Shown here one piece after another: positions 42,439 through 52,125 of a stretch of 64,000 bases of DNA. The notes under the pieces are model-generated. The model saw nothing but the letters and a program-made list of their open reading frames with translations. It had not been told where the DNA came from and searched no databases. The stretch's first letter is position 1. The number at the start of each line of letters is the position of its first letter. The position numbers were made by a program, and so were the translations under genes. Source of the DNA: Burkholderia sp. HI2500 (GTDB taxonomy: Bacteria; Pseudomonadota; Gammaproteobacteria; Burkholderiales; Burkholderiaceae); the NCBI RefSeq assembly GCF_002223055.1, contig NZ_NKFL01000006.1, positions 2,604,001 to 2,668,000 on the forward strand. Direction: 5' to 3'.

Positions 42439-42798
42439 TCACGGCATCTGCTCACCCAGGCGAAGCTGGTTCGTCACCTGCGTCACCCCGTCGACTTGCC
42501 GGGCCGCCTCCACGGCCATCGCGGCCTGCTGACCGTCGCTCACGCCACCGCGCAGCGTCACGACGCCGCTCCGGACGCGCACCATGATGCGCGTCGCATT
42601 CAGCCCGCGCGTGCGAGCGAGTGCGGCGCTGACACGACGCGTCAGGCGCCGGTCTTCGGCCCGCCGCGCGTTGTCCGCCGATACCCCGCTGGCAACGGTT
42701 GTCGACGCCGGATCCGATGCCGCTCGCGCGGCGCCGGCGACGGCCACGATGCCGAGTGCCACGACGATCGCGCCCCATCCACGTTGCAATGCTTTCAT
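42439..42798 (-). CDS. BON-domain periplasmic protein
   Basis: 119 aa from ATG 42798 with GGGAG 6 bases upstream. The signal peptide (GAIVVALGIVAVAGAARA, ARA-AS) is followed by one BON domain: RRVSAALARTRGLNATRIMV, then SGVVTLRGGVSDGQQAAMAV and VDGVTQVTNQL. BON domains bind phospholipid and occur in OsmY-like envelope-stress proteins. It lies 42 bp after the porin stop and is the last gene of the group. Confidence 0.88.
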   Translation of the reverse strand: MKALQRGWGAIVVALGIVAVAGAARAASDPASTTVASGVSADNARRAEDRRLTRRVSAALARTRGLNATRIMVRVRSGVVTLRGGVSDGQQAAMAVEAARQVDGVTQVTNQLRLGEQMP

Positions 42799-42839
42799 TG
42801 AGTCTCCCTTCACATACGGAAAATGACGGCGACCGACGC

Positions 42840-43898
42840 TCAGAACTTCGTCATCAGGCCAATCGATGCCCCCGTCATCCCGCTGCCGCCCGACCGCAAG
42901 CCGATGGCCGCGATATTGGTCGGATCGGTGCGGTACGCACCGGAGAAGCCGTTTCGATCGAACTCCGCATAGATCTCGGTGCGCTTCGACAGGAAGTATT
43001 CGACGACTGCGTACGTGGTGAGCTTGTGCCCGTCCGCGTCGCGCCGGTTGCCGAGATTGCTGCCGATGTCGTCGTACATGCCGGCCGTGAACTGCAGGAA
43101 CGGTGTGGCCTGATAGACGACACCCAGCGCGGGAATCTTGTCGCGGCGATGCGGCCGATTCGCGTTCGCGCTCGATACGTCGAGGGCCGAGTAGCTCGCA
43201 TAGAGCCGGCCGGCACCGATCTGCCAGGTCCCGCCCGCCATCCAGGTCTGCGCGTACTGCGTCGCGTCGGCGCTGTACGTCTTCGCGTAGGACGCGCCGC
43301 CGAGCACCGTCTGGTACTGGTACATCGCCGCAGCAGAAAAATTGGTTCCGGCGCGCATATTGCCCGCGACGCCGCCGGGCGAATAGCTCGCCGCGACACG
43401 CAGGCCGCCCAGTTCGCCGATGTACTTGATCGTGTTGTTGAAGCGGGAATCGAGCGTGAACGGATTGCCGCTCCACAGCACGCCGGGCTCGATGGCAAGC
43501 GACTGGCCGCGCCCGCCCGCCGGATCCACAATGATCCCGAAGTCGGTCGCCGCGTTGAACTGGCGCCCGAACGTCAGGCGCCCGAAGCCGCCCGTCACGC
43601 CCACGTACGCCGCCTGCGAAAACAGCGTGCCGGACGTCTTCAGTGCGCCGGTGCCGCTGCTGAAGGAACCATCGAGCACGAACAGCGCCTTGAACCCGCC
43701 GCCCAGGTCCTCCCTTCCCCGGATGCCGAAATCGTTGCCCGCGATCAGGTTGTTGTTGTACCCCACGGCGCCCCCGCCTTGCATGCCGTTGGTCCATCGA
43801 ATCCCGCCGCCGATCTGCCCGTAGAGGGTCACGCTCGACTGCGCCATGCCGATGCCCGGCAATGCGCCGAGCAATGCCACCCATGCGAATGTCCTCAT
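42840..43898 (-). CDS. OmpC-type outer-membrane porin
   Basis: 352 aa from ATG 43898 with AGGAGGAG 4 bases upstream. Signal peptide (MRTFAWVALLGALPGIGMA-QS), mature start QSSVTLYGQIGGGIRWTNGM, barrel strands throughout (LTTYAVVEYFLSKRTEIYAE) and the C-terminal ASIGLMTKF ending in Phe. Shorter than the porin at 40059. It is downstream of the hydrolase and MFS genes on the same strand, about 155 bp on. Confidence 0.92.
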   Translation of the reverse strand: MRTFAWVALLGALPGIGMAQSSVTLYGQIGGGIRWTNGMQGGGAVGYNNNLIAGNDFGIRGREDLGGGFKALFVLDGSFSSGTGALKTSGTLFSQAAYVGVTGGFGRLTFGRQFNAATDFGIIVDPAGGRGQSLAIEPGVLWSGNPFTLDSRFNNTIKYIGELGGLRVAASYSPGGVAGNMRAGTNFSAAAMYQYQTVLGGASYAKTYSADATQYAQTWMAGGTWQIGAGRLYASYSALDVSSANANRPHRRDKIPALGVVYQATPFLQFTAGMYDDIGSNLGNRRDADGHKLTTYAVVEYFLSKRTEIYAEFDRNGFSGAYRTDPTNIAAIGLRSGGSGMTGASIGLMTKF

Positions 43899-44053
43899 CC
43901 GTCTCCTCCTGCCAGTGCCTGGCCTTATGTGTTCGTCACCGCCTCACTTCATCATTCGCACACCGAAACGATTCACCGACAGCCACCGCGGGTTGCTACC
44001 GGTTACTGCCGGGATCGGCGTTCCGCACGTTCGCCGATTCCCGTCTTCCTGGA

Positions 44054-45400
44054 TTACTCGGCGAGCTGCCCGACGTTCTGCACGAGCGAGCTGACGTATC
44101 CCGGCCCGCCCGCGCCGTCGTGCTCGACCTCGACATACCACGCGAGGTTGTAGCCCGCCCGCAGGTTCAGCGCGGCGTGCCACGCGCCGTCGCGCACCGC
44201 CATCGGCGTCGATTGCCACGTGGCGCTGCGCCAGTCCTGCGACACCGGATGAGACGCGTGGAACAGCCTGACACCCGACACCTGCTCCGGCTCGACGCGT
44301 GCGGCCACGTCCAGCCTTTCACCGGCAATCTCATGCCGGACCACCGGCGTGCCGGGAACGCGACGGCCGGCAAAGGTGCGGGCGAGCCACATCCGCCACG
44401 CCGCCAGATGCTTCGTGGAGACCCACGAATGACGCACGTTGTCGATAGCGAGATAGGCCTTGTCGCCCGCCATGTCGGTCATCATGCTGTTGGGCGCGCC
44501 GAGCGCGAAGAACTCGTCGTTCGTGCCGAGCGCGACGAGGTACGCAGCCTTGATCCGGTCACGCCACAGATACGGATCGAAATGCATCAGCATCTGGAAG
44601 CCGACCGGATTGTTGAGTGCACGCAGCATCGTCTCCGCCCCCTGGAAGCCAGGCCCGGCACGTGACTCCGACGGCCCGGCGACGTACGGCCCGAACTCGG
44701 CAAACTTCGTCGCAAGGTGATACAGGTTGTTTCCGCCGTGGTAGCCGCACACCATCACGCCTGCCACCCGGTCCGGATCCGCGCCCGACGCAATGGCCAC
44801 GCCGACCCCGCGTTTCGAATGGCCGAGCAGGACGGCCCGCTTCGTCCCGATGCCCGCGAGCGAATGCAGCAGCGTGATGGCGCGCAGATATGCCTTGGCG
44901 ATCGGGTAGTACCCGTTCCAGGTCAGGTCGCCGGTCTCCAGCATCTTCTTCAGCGCATAGCCGGTGAAATCCGATTCGTCGAGGCCGAACGGGCAATCGG
45001 CCGGATTCGCGAAGATCATGACCGGCATCCCGAAGTCGAGCGCGGTGCCTTCCGCGTATTCGCCCTCGGTATCGAGCGTCGAGCCGGGAATGACGCGCCG
45101 CGCCCACTCCCCGGGCTCGAAGGTCTGGCGTTCCGTGCCGATGATGCCCGCCGCGCCGTCGCCGTCGTAACCGTCAGGCACATAGATGCGGGCGGGATGC
45201 CGCCAGACGAGCCCATGCCATTGCTGGCTGGTGAAGGTCAGCTCGATGACGCGAACCCGGCGCCCGGCGCGATGCCGGCTCTCGCGCACGTCATCCGAGA
45301 CGATCTCGGGCTGCAGCGTCGATTCGTCGAGCAATTCGGCTTGGTCGAAGAAGGGGGCCGGCCCCAGCACCGGCTTCGTGGCCGTGAAGGTCTGATTCAT
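44054..45400 (-). CDS. PqaA-type (PhoPQ-activated pathogenicity-related) alpha/beta hydrolase
   Basis: 448 aa from ATG 45400, which overlaps the preceding MFS stop by four bases. The frame is open further upstream, but that is inside the MFS gene. The hydrolase nucleophile motif LLGHSKRGVGVA is the GxSKRG form typical of PqaA proteins. VCGYHGGNNLYHLATKFAEF and LVALGTNDEFFALGAPN (candidate acid) follow, with NVRHSWVST holding the likely catalytic His. No signal peptide is visible, so it probably acts in the cytoplasm. With a CoA-transferase and an MFS carrier it may process an imported ester or amide. Confidence 0.82.
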   Translation of the reverse strand: MNQTFTATKPVLGPAPFFDQAELLDESTLQPEIVSDDVRESRHRAGRRVRVIELTFTSQQWHGLVWRHPARIYVPDGYDGDGAAGIIGTERQTFEPGEWARRVIPGSTLDTEGEYAEGTALDFGMPVMIFANPADCPFGLDESDFTGYALKKMLETGDLTWNGYYPIAKAYLRAITLLHSLAGIGTKRAVLLGHSKRGVGVAIASGADPDRVAGVMVCGYHGGNNLYHLATKFAEFGPYVAGPSESRAGPGFQGAETMLRALNNPVGFQMLMHFDPYLWRDRIKAAYLVALGTNDEFFALGAPNSMMTDMAGDKAYLAIDNVRHSWVSTKHLAAWRMWLARTFAGRRVPGTPVVRHEIAGERLDVAARVEPEQVSGVRLFHASHPVSQDWRSATWQSTPMAVRDGAWHAALNLRAGYNLAWYVEVEHDGAGGPGYVSSLVQNVGQLAE

Positions 45401-46743
45401 GAGCGTAGTTCCTGGTTGATGAGTGCCGCTTCGGCGGCCTTGGGGCGGATGACGCAGGCGAACAGCAGCACCACGGCGACGAGCGCGAGCGCGACGAGAT
45501 AGAGCGCCGGGTCGAGGCTGCCTGCCCGCACGCGAATCGCGCCGAACAGCGCGGAACTCACGCCGGATGCCGCGCCCATGCTCGAGATCAGCGCGACGCC
45601 GGCGGCGGCGGCGTCGCGCGGCAACAGGCGCGTCGCGATCGCCCAGAGCACCGGATAGGCGGACGCGATGCCGCAGGTCGCGACGATGGCGCCGGCCATG
45701 ACGCCGGGCAGCGCACCGTGCGAGACGGCCATCGTGCACAGTCCGGCAATGCCCGCGCCGACCGCGACGATGAAATGCACGTGACGCTCGCGGCGCCGGT
45801 CCGAACGACGGCCGTACCAGACCATCGCGATCGTGCCGGTCAGGTTCGGGATCACGACATACAGGCCGACGTGCTGCAGGTTCGTGACGCCGGTCGCCTC
45901 GATGATGGACGGCAGCCAGAAAATCAGCAAGTTGGTCGCGCACCCGAGCGAGAACGTCGTGAAGCCCAGCAGATAGACGCACGGCTCCCGCAGCGCGGCG
46001 CGCAATGGATGACCGGCGGCATGCGGACCCTCGGGCGCACCCAGTGCCTGCTGCACGATGCGGCGCTCGTCAGGCGACAGCCAGCGGGCCTGTTCGGGGC
46101 CTTCGGGCAGCACCCGGTACGCGAGCACGCCGAGCACGACGCTCGGCACGCCTTCCAGCAGCATCAGCCATTGCCAGCCGCCGAGGCCGGCCACGCCACC
46201 CATCGAGTTCAATACCCAGCCCGACACCGGCCCGGTCACGAGCCCGGCCGCGGCGGCGGCCGTCATGAACAGCGCAATGACCTTCGCGCGGCGCTCGGCT
46301 GGAAACCAGAACGTGAGATACACCACGACGCCGGGGAAGAATCCCGCCTCGAACGCGCCGAGCAGGAAGCGCAGCGTGTAGAACTGGGCAGGTGTCCTGA
46401 CGAACATCGTCGCGGCCGCGACCAAGCCCCACAACACCATGATCCGCAGCAGGGTGCGACGCACGCCGACCCGCCGCAGCATCAGGTTGCTTGGCAGTTC
46501 GAACAGGAGGATCCCGACGAAGAACGCCGAAGCCGCGACCCCGTATACCGCGTCGGTGAATCCGAGCGCCCCCTGCATCTGCAGCTTCGCGAGGCCGATG
46601 TTGTTGCGATTGACGAACGCGGCCAGGTAACACAGGAACAATAGCGGCACGAGACGCCTCGTGATGCGCGCGTACACCCGATCCGCCTCACTGCGCGCGG
46701 CCGTGCCGCCGCCGTCCGTCGAGCATTCCGTTCCGGTGTTCAT
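45397..46743 (-). CDS. MFS transporter of the anion:cation symporter type
   Basis: 448 aa from ATG 46743, overlapping the CaiB stop (ATGA). The topology is 12 spans: LVPLLFLCYLAAFVNRNNIG (span 1 with the ACS-type RxN), RFLLGAFEAGFFPGVVVYLT and the loop FPAERRAKVIALFMTA. This subgroup carries organic anions such as hexuronates, phthalate or tartrate. It is in the middle of the CaiB-MFS-hydrolase operon and most likely brings in its substrate. Confidence 0.9.
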   Translation of the reverse strand: MNTGTECSTDGGGTAARSEADRVYARITRRLVPLLFLCYLAAFVNRNNIGLAKLQMQGALGFTDAVYGVAASAFFVGILLFELPSNLMLRRVGVRRTLLRIMVLWGLVAAATMFVRTPAQFYTLRFLLGAFEAGFFPGVVVYLTFWFPAERRAKVIALFMTAAAAAGLVTGPVSGWVLNSMGGVAGLGGWQWLMLLEGVPSVVLGVLAYRVLPEGPEQARWLSPDERRIVQQALGAPEGPHAAGHPLRAALREPCVYLLGFTTFSLGCATNLLIFWLPSIIEATGVTNLQHVGLYVVIPNLTGTIAMVWYGRRSDRRRERHVHFIVAVGAGIAGLCTMAVSHGALPGVMAGAIVATCGIASAYPVLWAIATRLLPRDAAAAGVALISSMGAASGVSSALFGAIRVRAGSLDPALYLVALALVAVVLLFACVIRPKAAEAALINQELRS

Positions 46744-47852
46744 GCCGATGCCCCTCCGTCAGGACACGATGCGTGCACGCGGTAGCCCAAGCCCGGCGAC
46801 AGCACGCTGCAGTCGCCGTCGGACAACATGACGGATTCGAGCGCGTCGTGGTTCATCGCGTCGTCGACGAACTCGACGATCGTGCGCACCTTCGCGCAGG
46901 CAACGCCGACGCCGGCGCACGCTTCCTCGAGATCGGCCGCGCGCCATTCGCGGATCGCGGTGGCCAGGGCGGTGCGCAACGCCGCCGGGTCGCTGGCGCG
47001 CAGGAACGCGGCCGGCCCGCCGGCATCGAGCGGCGGATCGAAATAGCGGGGATCGCGTGCGATGTCGGCGCGCCCCAGTACGCCGAGCGCGGCAGCCAGT
47101 TGCCGTGGTGTGTTGGCGCCCAGCGCGACCCAGCCGTCCCGGGTGGCGAACAGATCCGCCGCCGGACTGCCCGAGTAGCCCTGGTTGCCGACCCGTGGCG
47201 GCGCCACGCGGCCCGTGAGCGCCTGGCAGGCGAACGGATACATCAACTGCAACGCGGCGCCGGTCATCGACACGTCGAGATAGCGCCCGAGACCGGTTGT
47301 ATCCCGCTCGCGCAGTGCGGCCAGGATCGCCATCGCGGCAACGAGCCCCGTCCCGGCATCGACCACCGGAAAGCCCGTCTTGACCGGCGGCTCGCCTTCG
47401 CGGCCGGCCATCAGCGTCATGCCCGTCGCAGCCTGGACGACGTGGTCGTAGGCGGGCCGGTCCCGCCATGAGCCGGCGTTGCCCCAGCCGCTGATCGCGC
47501 AATACACGAGCCCGGGATTCAGCGCGCGCAGCGGGCCATCGCCCAGACCGAAGCGGTCGAGCACGCCCGGTCGCAGGCTGTCGACCAGCACGTCGGCTTC
47601 GCGTGCGAGTTCGAGCGCCTGGTCGCGGTCGCCTGCGTCGCTGAGGTCCAGTTCGATGGAGCGCTTGCCGGCGTTCAGCGCAACGAAGCCCATCCGGCCA
47701 TTGCCGCGGCGCATCACGTCGCCGCCGTTGCGATTCTCGACCTTGACGACCTCGGCGCCCAGTTGTGCCAGATGGAACGTCGCCAGCGGGCCCGCGATGA
47801 CGTGCGTGAAATCCAGCACGCGAATCCCGGTGAGCGGTTTGAATGCCGTCAT
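46740..47852 (-). CDS. CaiB/BaiF family III CoA-transferase
   Basis: 370 aa from ATG 47852 with GGAGGGCGG 4 bases upstream. LTGIRVLDFTHVIAGPLATF and LGAEVVKVENRNGGDVMR are the N-terminal family III signatures, and GFPVVDAGTGLVAAMAILAA holds the Asp used to carry CoA. The enzyme moves CoA between organic acids. It opens an operon with an MFS carrier and a hydrolase. Divergent LysR at 48025. The acid substrate is unknown. Confidence 0.9.
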   Translation of the reverse strand: MTAFKPLTGIRVLDFTHVIAGPLATFHLAQLGAEVVKVENRNGGDVMRRGNGRMGFVALNAGKRSIELDLSDAGDRDQALELAREADVLVDSLRPGVLDRFGLGDGPLRALNPGLVYCAISGWGNAGSWRDRPAYDHVVQAATGMTLMAGREGEPPVKTGFPVVDAGTGLVAAMAILAALRERDTTGLGRYLDVSMTGAALQLMYPFACQALTGRVAPPRVGNQGYSGSPAADLFATRDGWVALGANTPRQLAAALGVLGRADIARDPRYFDPPLDAGGPAAFLRASDPAALRTALATAIREWRAADLEEACAGVGVACAKVRTIVEFVDDAMNHDALESVMLSDGDCSVLSPGLGYRVHASCPDGGASA

Positions 47853-48004
47853 GTCCGCCCTCCCGTCGCCCCTTTCGCCCCTTTCGCTGCCGCCCGACGG
47901 CTCGGCGACCCGGCCGGCTGCCGTTGCCGGTTCCTTGCTTGCCCCAACCCCTTGCGCATGTCTCTCTCCATTAGGTCGAGTCGCTATTGTGGGTAGGTTG
48001 CGCT

Positions 48005-48029
48005 TTCATGAAAATTGAAGATTCATGAA
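48005..48029. promoter_or_regulatory. Two TTCATGAA palindromes at the LysR start
   Basis: TTCATGAA occurs at 48005-48012 and 48022-48029, 17 bp apart; the second contains the LysR start codon. Each is a perfect 8-bp palindrome in the 172-bp divergent spacer. Binding by the LysR product would repress itself and could activate the CaiB operon. Confidence 0.45.
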
Positions 48030-48999
48030 CCAGCCTTCCGAAAACATGAATCCTGACCTGATTTCCGGACGACGCAATGCAGGCAATTTCCTGCGGCTGC
48101 GGCACTTGCGCATGCTTGAGCTGGTCGCGGACGGCGGCTCGCTCGCCGCGGCCGCCCGCACGCTGCACCTGTCCCAGCCGGCGATCACGAAAATGCTGCA
48201 GGAGATGGAAGCGGTGTTCGGCACGATGCTCGTGACGCGCGGCGCACGCGGCGGACGGCTGACCGCCGACGGCGAAGCCGTCCTGCAGCGCCTGCGGATC
48301 GCACTCGCGCAATTCGACGTCGCGCTGGCCGGCGACGGCAACGACGAAGGCCGGCCGCTGCTGCGCATCGGCATGCTGCCCGTGGTCAGTGTCGCGCTGT
48401 TGCCGCAGATCATGCGGCACCTGACACGGGACGCTCCGGCGCCCCGGCTCACGGTCATGGAATCGAACGTCTCGGGGCTGCTGGACGCGCTGTCCGCCGG
48501 GCGGATCGACTGCATCATCAGTCGCCCCGACGCGGAAGCGTTATCGAAGCTCGACGGGCTCGATGTGACGATCCTGCCCGTGTACGAAGAACCGCTGGCG
48601 ATCGCGTGCCCGCTCGCGCATCCGTTCGCCGATGCGCGACGCATCTCGACGGAGCAGTTGCAACGCGAAGCCTGGATCATCCCGCATGCCGGCACCGACA
48701 CGCGCCGCGCCTTCGACGCGCTGTTCGTCGATCACGGCCTGATGCCCCCGCGCCCACTCGTCGAATCGATGTCGTTTCACACGAACCTGCAGATGGCCGA
48801 CGCGCTCGGCGCATTGACCGTCGCGCCCCAGTCGGCCGTGCTGCACTACGCGCGCATGGGCGTGATCCGCAAGGTCGTCGGTTTTCCGGTCATGCCGGTG
48901 GGGGAGATCGCGCTGATCCATCTCGCGACGATGGCCGGCCTGCCCGCGCTGCAGCGATTTCGCGACGCGGTCGAAGCGGCCGCGCAAGCGCGTCGTTGA
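48025..48999 (+). CDS. LysR family regulator of the CaiB operon
   Basis: 324 aa from ATG 48025; ATG 48046 is an alternative. DNA-binding part: FLRLRHLRMLELVADGGSLA, then LHLSQPAITKMLQEMEAVFG. The C-terminal co-inducer domain is complete (GMLPVVSVALLPQIMRHL to GLPALQRFRDAVEA). It resembles the GbpR/PcaQ-like LysR subgroup. Divergent from the CaiB operon, so this is the obvious target. Confidence 0.93.
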   Translation: MNQPSENMNPDLISGRRNAGNFLRLRHLRMLELVADGGSLAAAARTLHLSQPAITKMLQEMEAVFGTMLVTRGARGGRLTADGEAVLQRLRIALAQFDVALAGDGNDEGRPLLRIGMLPVVSVALLPQIMRHLTRDAPAPRLTVMESNVSGLLDALSAGRIDCIISRPDAEALSKLDGLDVTILPVYEEPLAIACPLAHPFADARRISTEQLQREAWIIPHAGTDTRRAFDALFVDHGLMPPRPLVESMSFHTNLQMADALGALTVAPQSAVLHYARMGVIRKVVGFPVMPVGEIALIHLATMAGLPALQRFRDAVEAAAQARR

Positions 49000-49099
49000 T
49001 GCGCGGTTATCGCGGGGCGGCTTGCATCCGCGTCATCAAGAGGGCCACTCGATGTGCAGTCGGCTCACGCCGAAGTTGCCAAGGGTCGCTGCACACGCA

Positions 49100-50005
49100 T
49101 CACTGCGCGTCGCCGATCCCGCCCATCAGCATCACCAGTTGCTCGCGCAGCCACCGGCTGCCCTGGTCCTGATCGGCGCTGCGATGCCAGTAGCAGAAGT
49201 ATTCGAGGCCCGGCATCTCGAACGGCAGTTCGAGAATCCGCGCCGGATAGCGTTGCAGCAGCCGCAGCGGCGCGGTCAGCGCGAGATCGCCGCGCATCGC
49301 GATCAGCGGCGCGACCATGTAGTGCTGCACGCGCATCTGGATCGTGCGGCGCAGCCCGAGCCGCGTCAGCTCCGCGTCGACGTGCCCGCTGCCCTTGCGG
49401 CGGCTCGACACGTGGATGTGCCCCATCGCAAGGTAGTCGTCCATGGTGAGCGTGTCGCCCTTGAACGGGTGATCGTCGCGGATCATGCACGCATAGCGGT
49501 CGCGCACGAGCAGCGCCTGGTGCAGGTGCGGATCGCCGATCAGCGGCGCGTCGATCGCGAGGTCGACGGAGCCGTTCGCGAGCGCGGTCGCGACTTCGCG
49601 GCGGTCCATCGTGTAGCTGCGCACGTGCATGCCGGGCGCATGCGTCTGCAGCAGTTCGCCGAGCGCGGGCAGCAGCAGCGCCTCGGTCAGGTCGCTCATG
49701 CTCATCCGGAACACGCGCGTCGACGACGCCGGATCGAACACGTCGCCTTCGTGCGCGCTTGAATCGAGCAGCTGCATCGCCTCGCGCACGCGGCCGACGA
49801 TGTTCTCGGCCAGCGGCGTGGGCATCATCCCGGCCGGCGTGCTGACGAACAGCGGATCGTTCAGGGTCTTGCGCAGCCGCGCCAGCGCGTTGCTGACGGC
49901 CGGCTGCGTGAGGTTCAGCACCTCGGCCGCGCGCGTCAGGTTGCGCTTGGTGTAGATCGCGTCGAATACGACGAACAGGTTCAGGTCAATCTTCGAAAGG
50001 CGCAT
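49100..50005 (-). CDS. LysR family regulator (NahR/LinR-like)
   Basis: 301 aa from ATG 50005 with AAGGAGA 9 bases upstream. MRLSKIDLNLFVVFDAIYTK and LNLTQPAVSNALARLRKTLN are the start seen in the NahR/NodD/LinR-like branch. The effector domain contains YWHRSADQDQGSRWLREQL. It lies downstream of the acyl-CoA dehydrogenase operon on the same strand and is a likely regulator of it. Confidence 0.92.
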   Translation of the reverse strand: MRLSKIDLNLFVVFDAIYTKRNLTRAAEVLNLTQPAVSNALARLRKTLNDPLFVSTPAGMMPTPLAENIVGRVREAMQLLDSSAHEGDVFDPASSTRVFRMSMSDLTEALLLPALGELLQTHAPGMHVRSYTMDRREVATALANGSVDLAIDAPLIGDPHLHQALLVRDRYACMIRDDHPFKGDTLTMDDYLAMGHIHVSSRRKGSGHVDAELTRLGLRRTIQMRVQHYMVAPLIAMRGDLALTAPLRLLQRYPARILELPFEMPGLEYFCYWHRSADQDQGSRWLREQLVMLMGGIGDAQ

Positions 50006-50081
50006 CGCCGGATCTCCTTGCCGGCATCTTACGGCGTGCGCCTCTCGTTCGTCCACGGCCCTGCGCATCGTGGCGCGATGC

Positions 50082-51326
50082 TCAGCCGCGCAGCGGCGGC
50101 GTCAGGTACGCGGCCGTCGAATCCGGCTCGCCGTCCTTGATTTCCATCCGCGCGATCGCCTGCAGGTGCACCTCGTCCGGGCCGTCGGCGAAGCGCAGCG
50201 CGCGGCCCCAGGTCCAGTGGTCGGCGAGCGGCGTATCGGGGCTCAACCCCGCCGCGCCGAACACCTGCATCGCGCGGTCGCACACGTCCGTATAGACGGT
50301 CGGCACCAGCGCCTTGATCATCGAGATTTCCTTGCGGGCAGCCTTCGCGCCGACCTTGTCGATCATCCACGCGGCCTTCAGCACCAGCAAACGCGCCTGC
50401 TCGATCTCGATGCGCGAGCGTGCGATCCATTCGCCGACCGTGCCGTGCTTGTTCAACGGCTTGCCGAACGCGACGCGCGATTGCGCGCGGTCGACCATCA
50501 GCTCCAGCGCAAGCTCGGCCGCACCGATCGAGCGCATGCAGTGGTGGATGCGGCCCGGCCCGAGGCGGGCCTGCGCGAGCGCGAAGCCGCTGCCTTCCTC
50601 GCCGAGCAGGTTGCGCGCCGGCACGCGCACGTTGTCGAATGTGATCTCGCAGTGCCCTTCCGGCGCGTAGTGATTGACCACCGTGATGTTGCGCACGATC
50701 GTCACGCCCGGCGTGTCGCGCGGCACGAGGATCATGCTCTGCTGCTGGTGCGACGCGGCCTCGGGATCGGTCTTGCCCATCACGATGAAGATCTTGCAGT
50801 TCGGATGCGCGGCGTTCGTGATGAACCACTTGCGGCCGTTGATCACGTACTCGTCGCCCACGCGCTCGATGCGCGTCGTGATGTTGGTCGCATCCGACGA
50901 CGCCACGTCGGGCTCCGTCATCGCGAACGCCGAGCGGATCTCGCCGCGCAAGAGCGGCTTCAGCCACTGTTCGCGCTGCTCGGGGGACGCGAACATGTGC
51001 AGCAGCTCCATGTTGCCGGTGTCCGGCGCGTTGCAGTTGAACACTTCCGACGCCCAGCCCACCCGCCCCATGATCTCGGCGAGCGGCGCATATTCGAGGT
51101 TCGTCAGGCCCATGCCGGGCTCGTCGTCCTTCAGGTGCGGCAGGAACAGGTTCCACAGCCCTTCCGCCTTCGCGCGTTCCTTCAGCTCCTCCATGAACGA
51201 CACGGGATACTGGCCCGCATGCACTTCCTCGTTCCACTGGCGAATGCGCGGCACGATGTGCGCGTCCATGAATGCGCGCACGCGGCTGCGCAGTTCTTCC
51301 ACTTTCGGGGTGTAGCCAAAATCCAT
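50082..51326 (-). CDS. Acyl-CoA dehydrogenase (ACAD10/11-like)
   Basis: 414 aa from ATG 51326 with GAGGAG 7 bases upstream. [20 protein letters not shown] opens the helical domain. [20 protein letters not shown] is the flavin/substrate block, and AYLTPP ends the protein. [40 protein letters not shown] and [20 protein letters not shown] are as in the ACAD10/11-related bacterial enzymes. The neighbouring APH-type kinase recalls the kinase-dehydrogenase fusion of animal ACAD11. It probably acts on hydroxyacyl- or acyl-CoA. Confidence 0.92.
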   Translation of the reverse strand: MDFGYTPKVEELRSRVRAFMDAHIVPRIRQWNEEVHAGQYPVSFMEELKERAKAEGLWNLFLPHLKDDEPGMGLTNLEYAPLAEIMGRVGWASEVFNCNAPDTGNMELLHMFASPEQREQWLKPLLRGEIRSAFAMTEPDVASSDATNITTRIERVGDEYVINGRKWFITNAAHPNCKIFIVMGKTDPEAASHQQQSMILVPRDTPGVTIVRNITVVNHYAPEGHCEITFDNVRVPARNLLGEEGSGFALAQARLGPGRIHHCMRSIGAAELALELMVDRAQSRVAFGKPLNKHGTVGEWIARSRIEIEQARLLVLKAAWMIDKVGAKAARKEISMIKALVPTVYTDVCDRAMQVFGAAGLSPDTPLADHWTWGRALRFADGPDEVHLQAIARMEIKDGEPDSTAAYLTPPLRG

Positions 51327-51359
51327 GATCGACTCCTCGATTCCGTTCGTCCGGTTCGG

Positions 51360-52118
51360 TCAGAAGGCCGAGACACCGCCGTCGACGGCGACGGCCTGCC
51401 CGGTCAGATAAGTGTTTTCCTTCGCGCACAGCGTCAGCATCGTCGCGACGATTTCCTCGGGCCGGCCGAGCCGCTTCATCGGCGAGCCCTGCGCGAGAAA
51501 ATCCTGGCGGTCGCCGATATCGCTGTCGGTGACCATCGGCGTCGTGCTGTAGAACGGGCATACCGCATTCACGCGGATGCCGTGGCGCGCGTATTCGATG
51601 GCCGCCGTCTTCGTGAGCCCGACCACCGCATGCTTGGACGCCGCGTAGGCCGCCAGCTTCGGCGCGCCGCCGAGCCCGGCCATCGACGCGACGTTCAAGA
51701 TCACGCCCGAGCGCTGCGCGAGCATCTGGCGGATCTGGTGCTTCATCCCGAAGAACACACCCTTCGCGTTCACCGCGAAGCTCAGGTCGAGATCGGCTTC
51801 GTCGGTGTCGATCAGCGCCTTCATCGGCGGTGCGATGCCCGCGTTGTTGATGCCGACGTCGAGCCGGCCGAACCGCTCGGCGGCCGCCTGTACCAGCGCG
51901 GCCACCTCCGCCTCGACGCGCACGTCGCAGCGTTGCGCGATCACGTCGGCGCCGGCCGCGCGCAGCGGCGCGGCCACGCGTTCGAGCGCTTCGCCGTTCA
52001 GGTCGCCGAGCGCGATGCGCGCGCCCATCGCGGCCAGCTCGCTCGCGAGCACCGCGCCGAAGCCGCTCGCGGCGCCGGTGATCATCACGGCTTGCCCGGC
52101 ATAGCTGTCGATCTTCAT
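51360..52118 (-). CDS. Short-chain dehydrogenase/reductase
   Basis: 252 aa from ATG 52118. Cofactor motif TGAASGFG near residue 15, NNAG motif near 90, and the YAASKHA active-site Tyr/Lys near 155; Ser is supplied in LNVASMAG. It oxidises or reduces a hydroxyl with NAD(P)H. Its start is only 7 bp after the upstream SDR stop, so the two are translated from one mRNA. The substrate is probably a beta-hydroxyacyl intermediate. Confidence 0.92.
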   Translation of the reverse strand: MKIDSYAGQAVMITGAASGFGAVLASELAAMGARIALGDLNGEALERVAAPLRAAGADVIAQRCDVRVEAEVAALVQAAAERFGRLDVGINNAGIAPPMKALIDTDEADLDLSFAVNAKGVFFGMKHQIRQMLAQRSGVILNVASMAGLGGAPKLAAYAASKHAVVGLTKTAAIEYARHGIRVNAVCPFYSTTPMVTDSDIGDRQDFLAQGSPMKRLGRPEEIVATMLTLCAKENTYLTGQAVAVDGGVSAF

Positions 52119-52125
52119 CGCGCGC

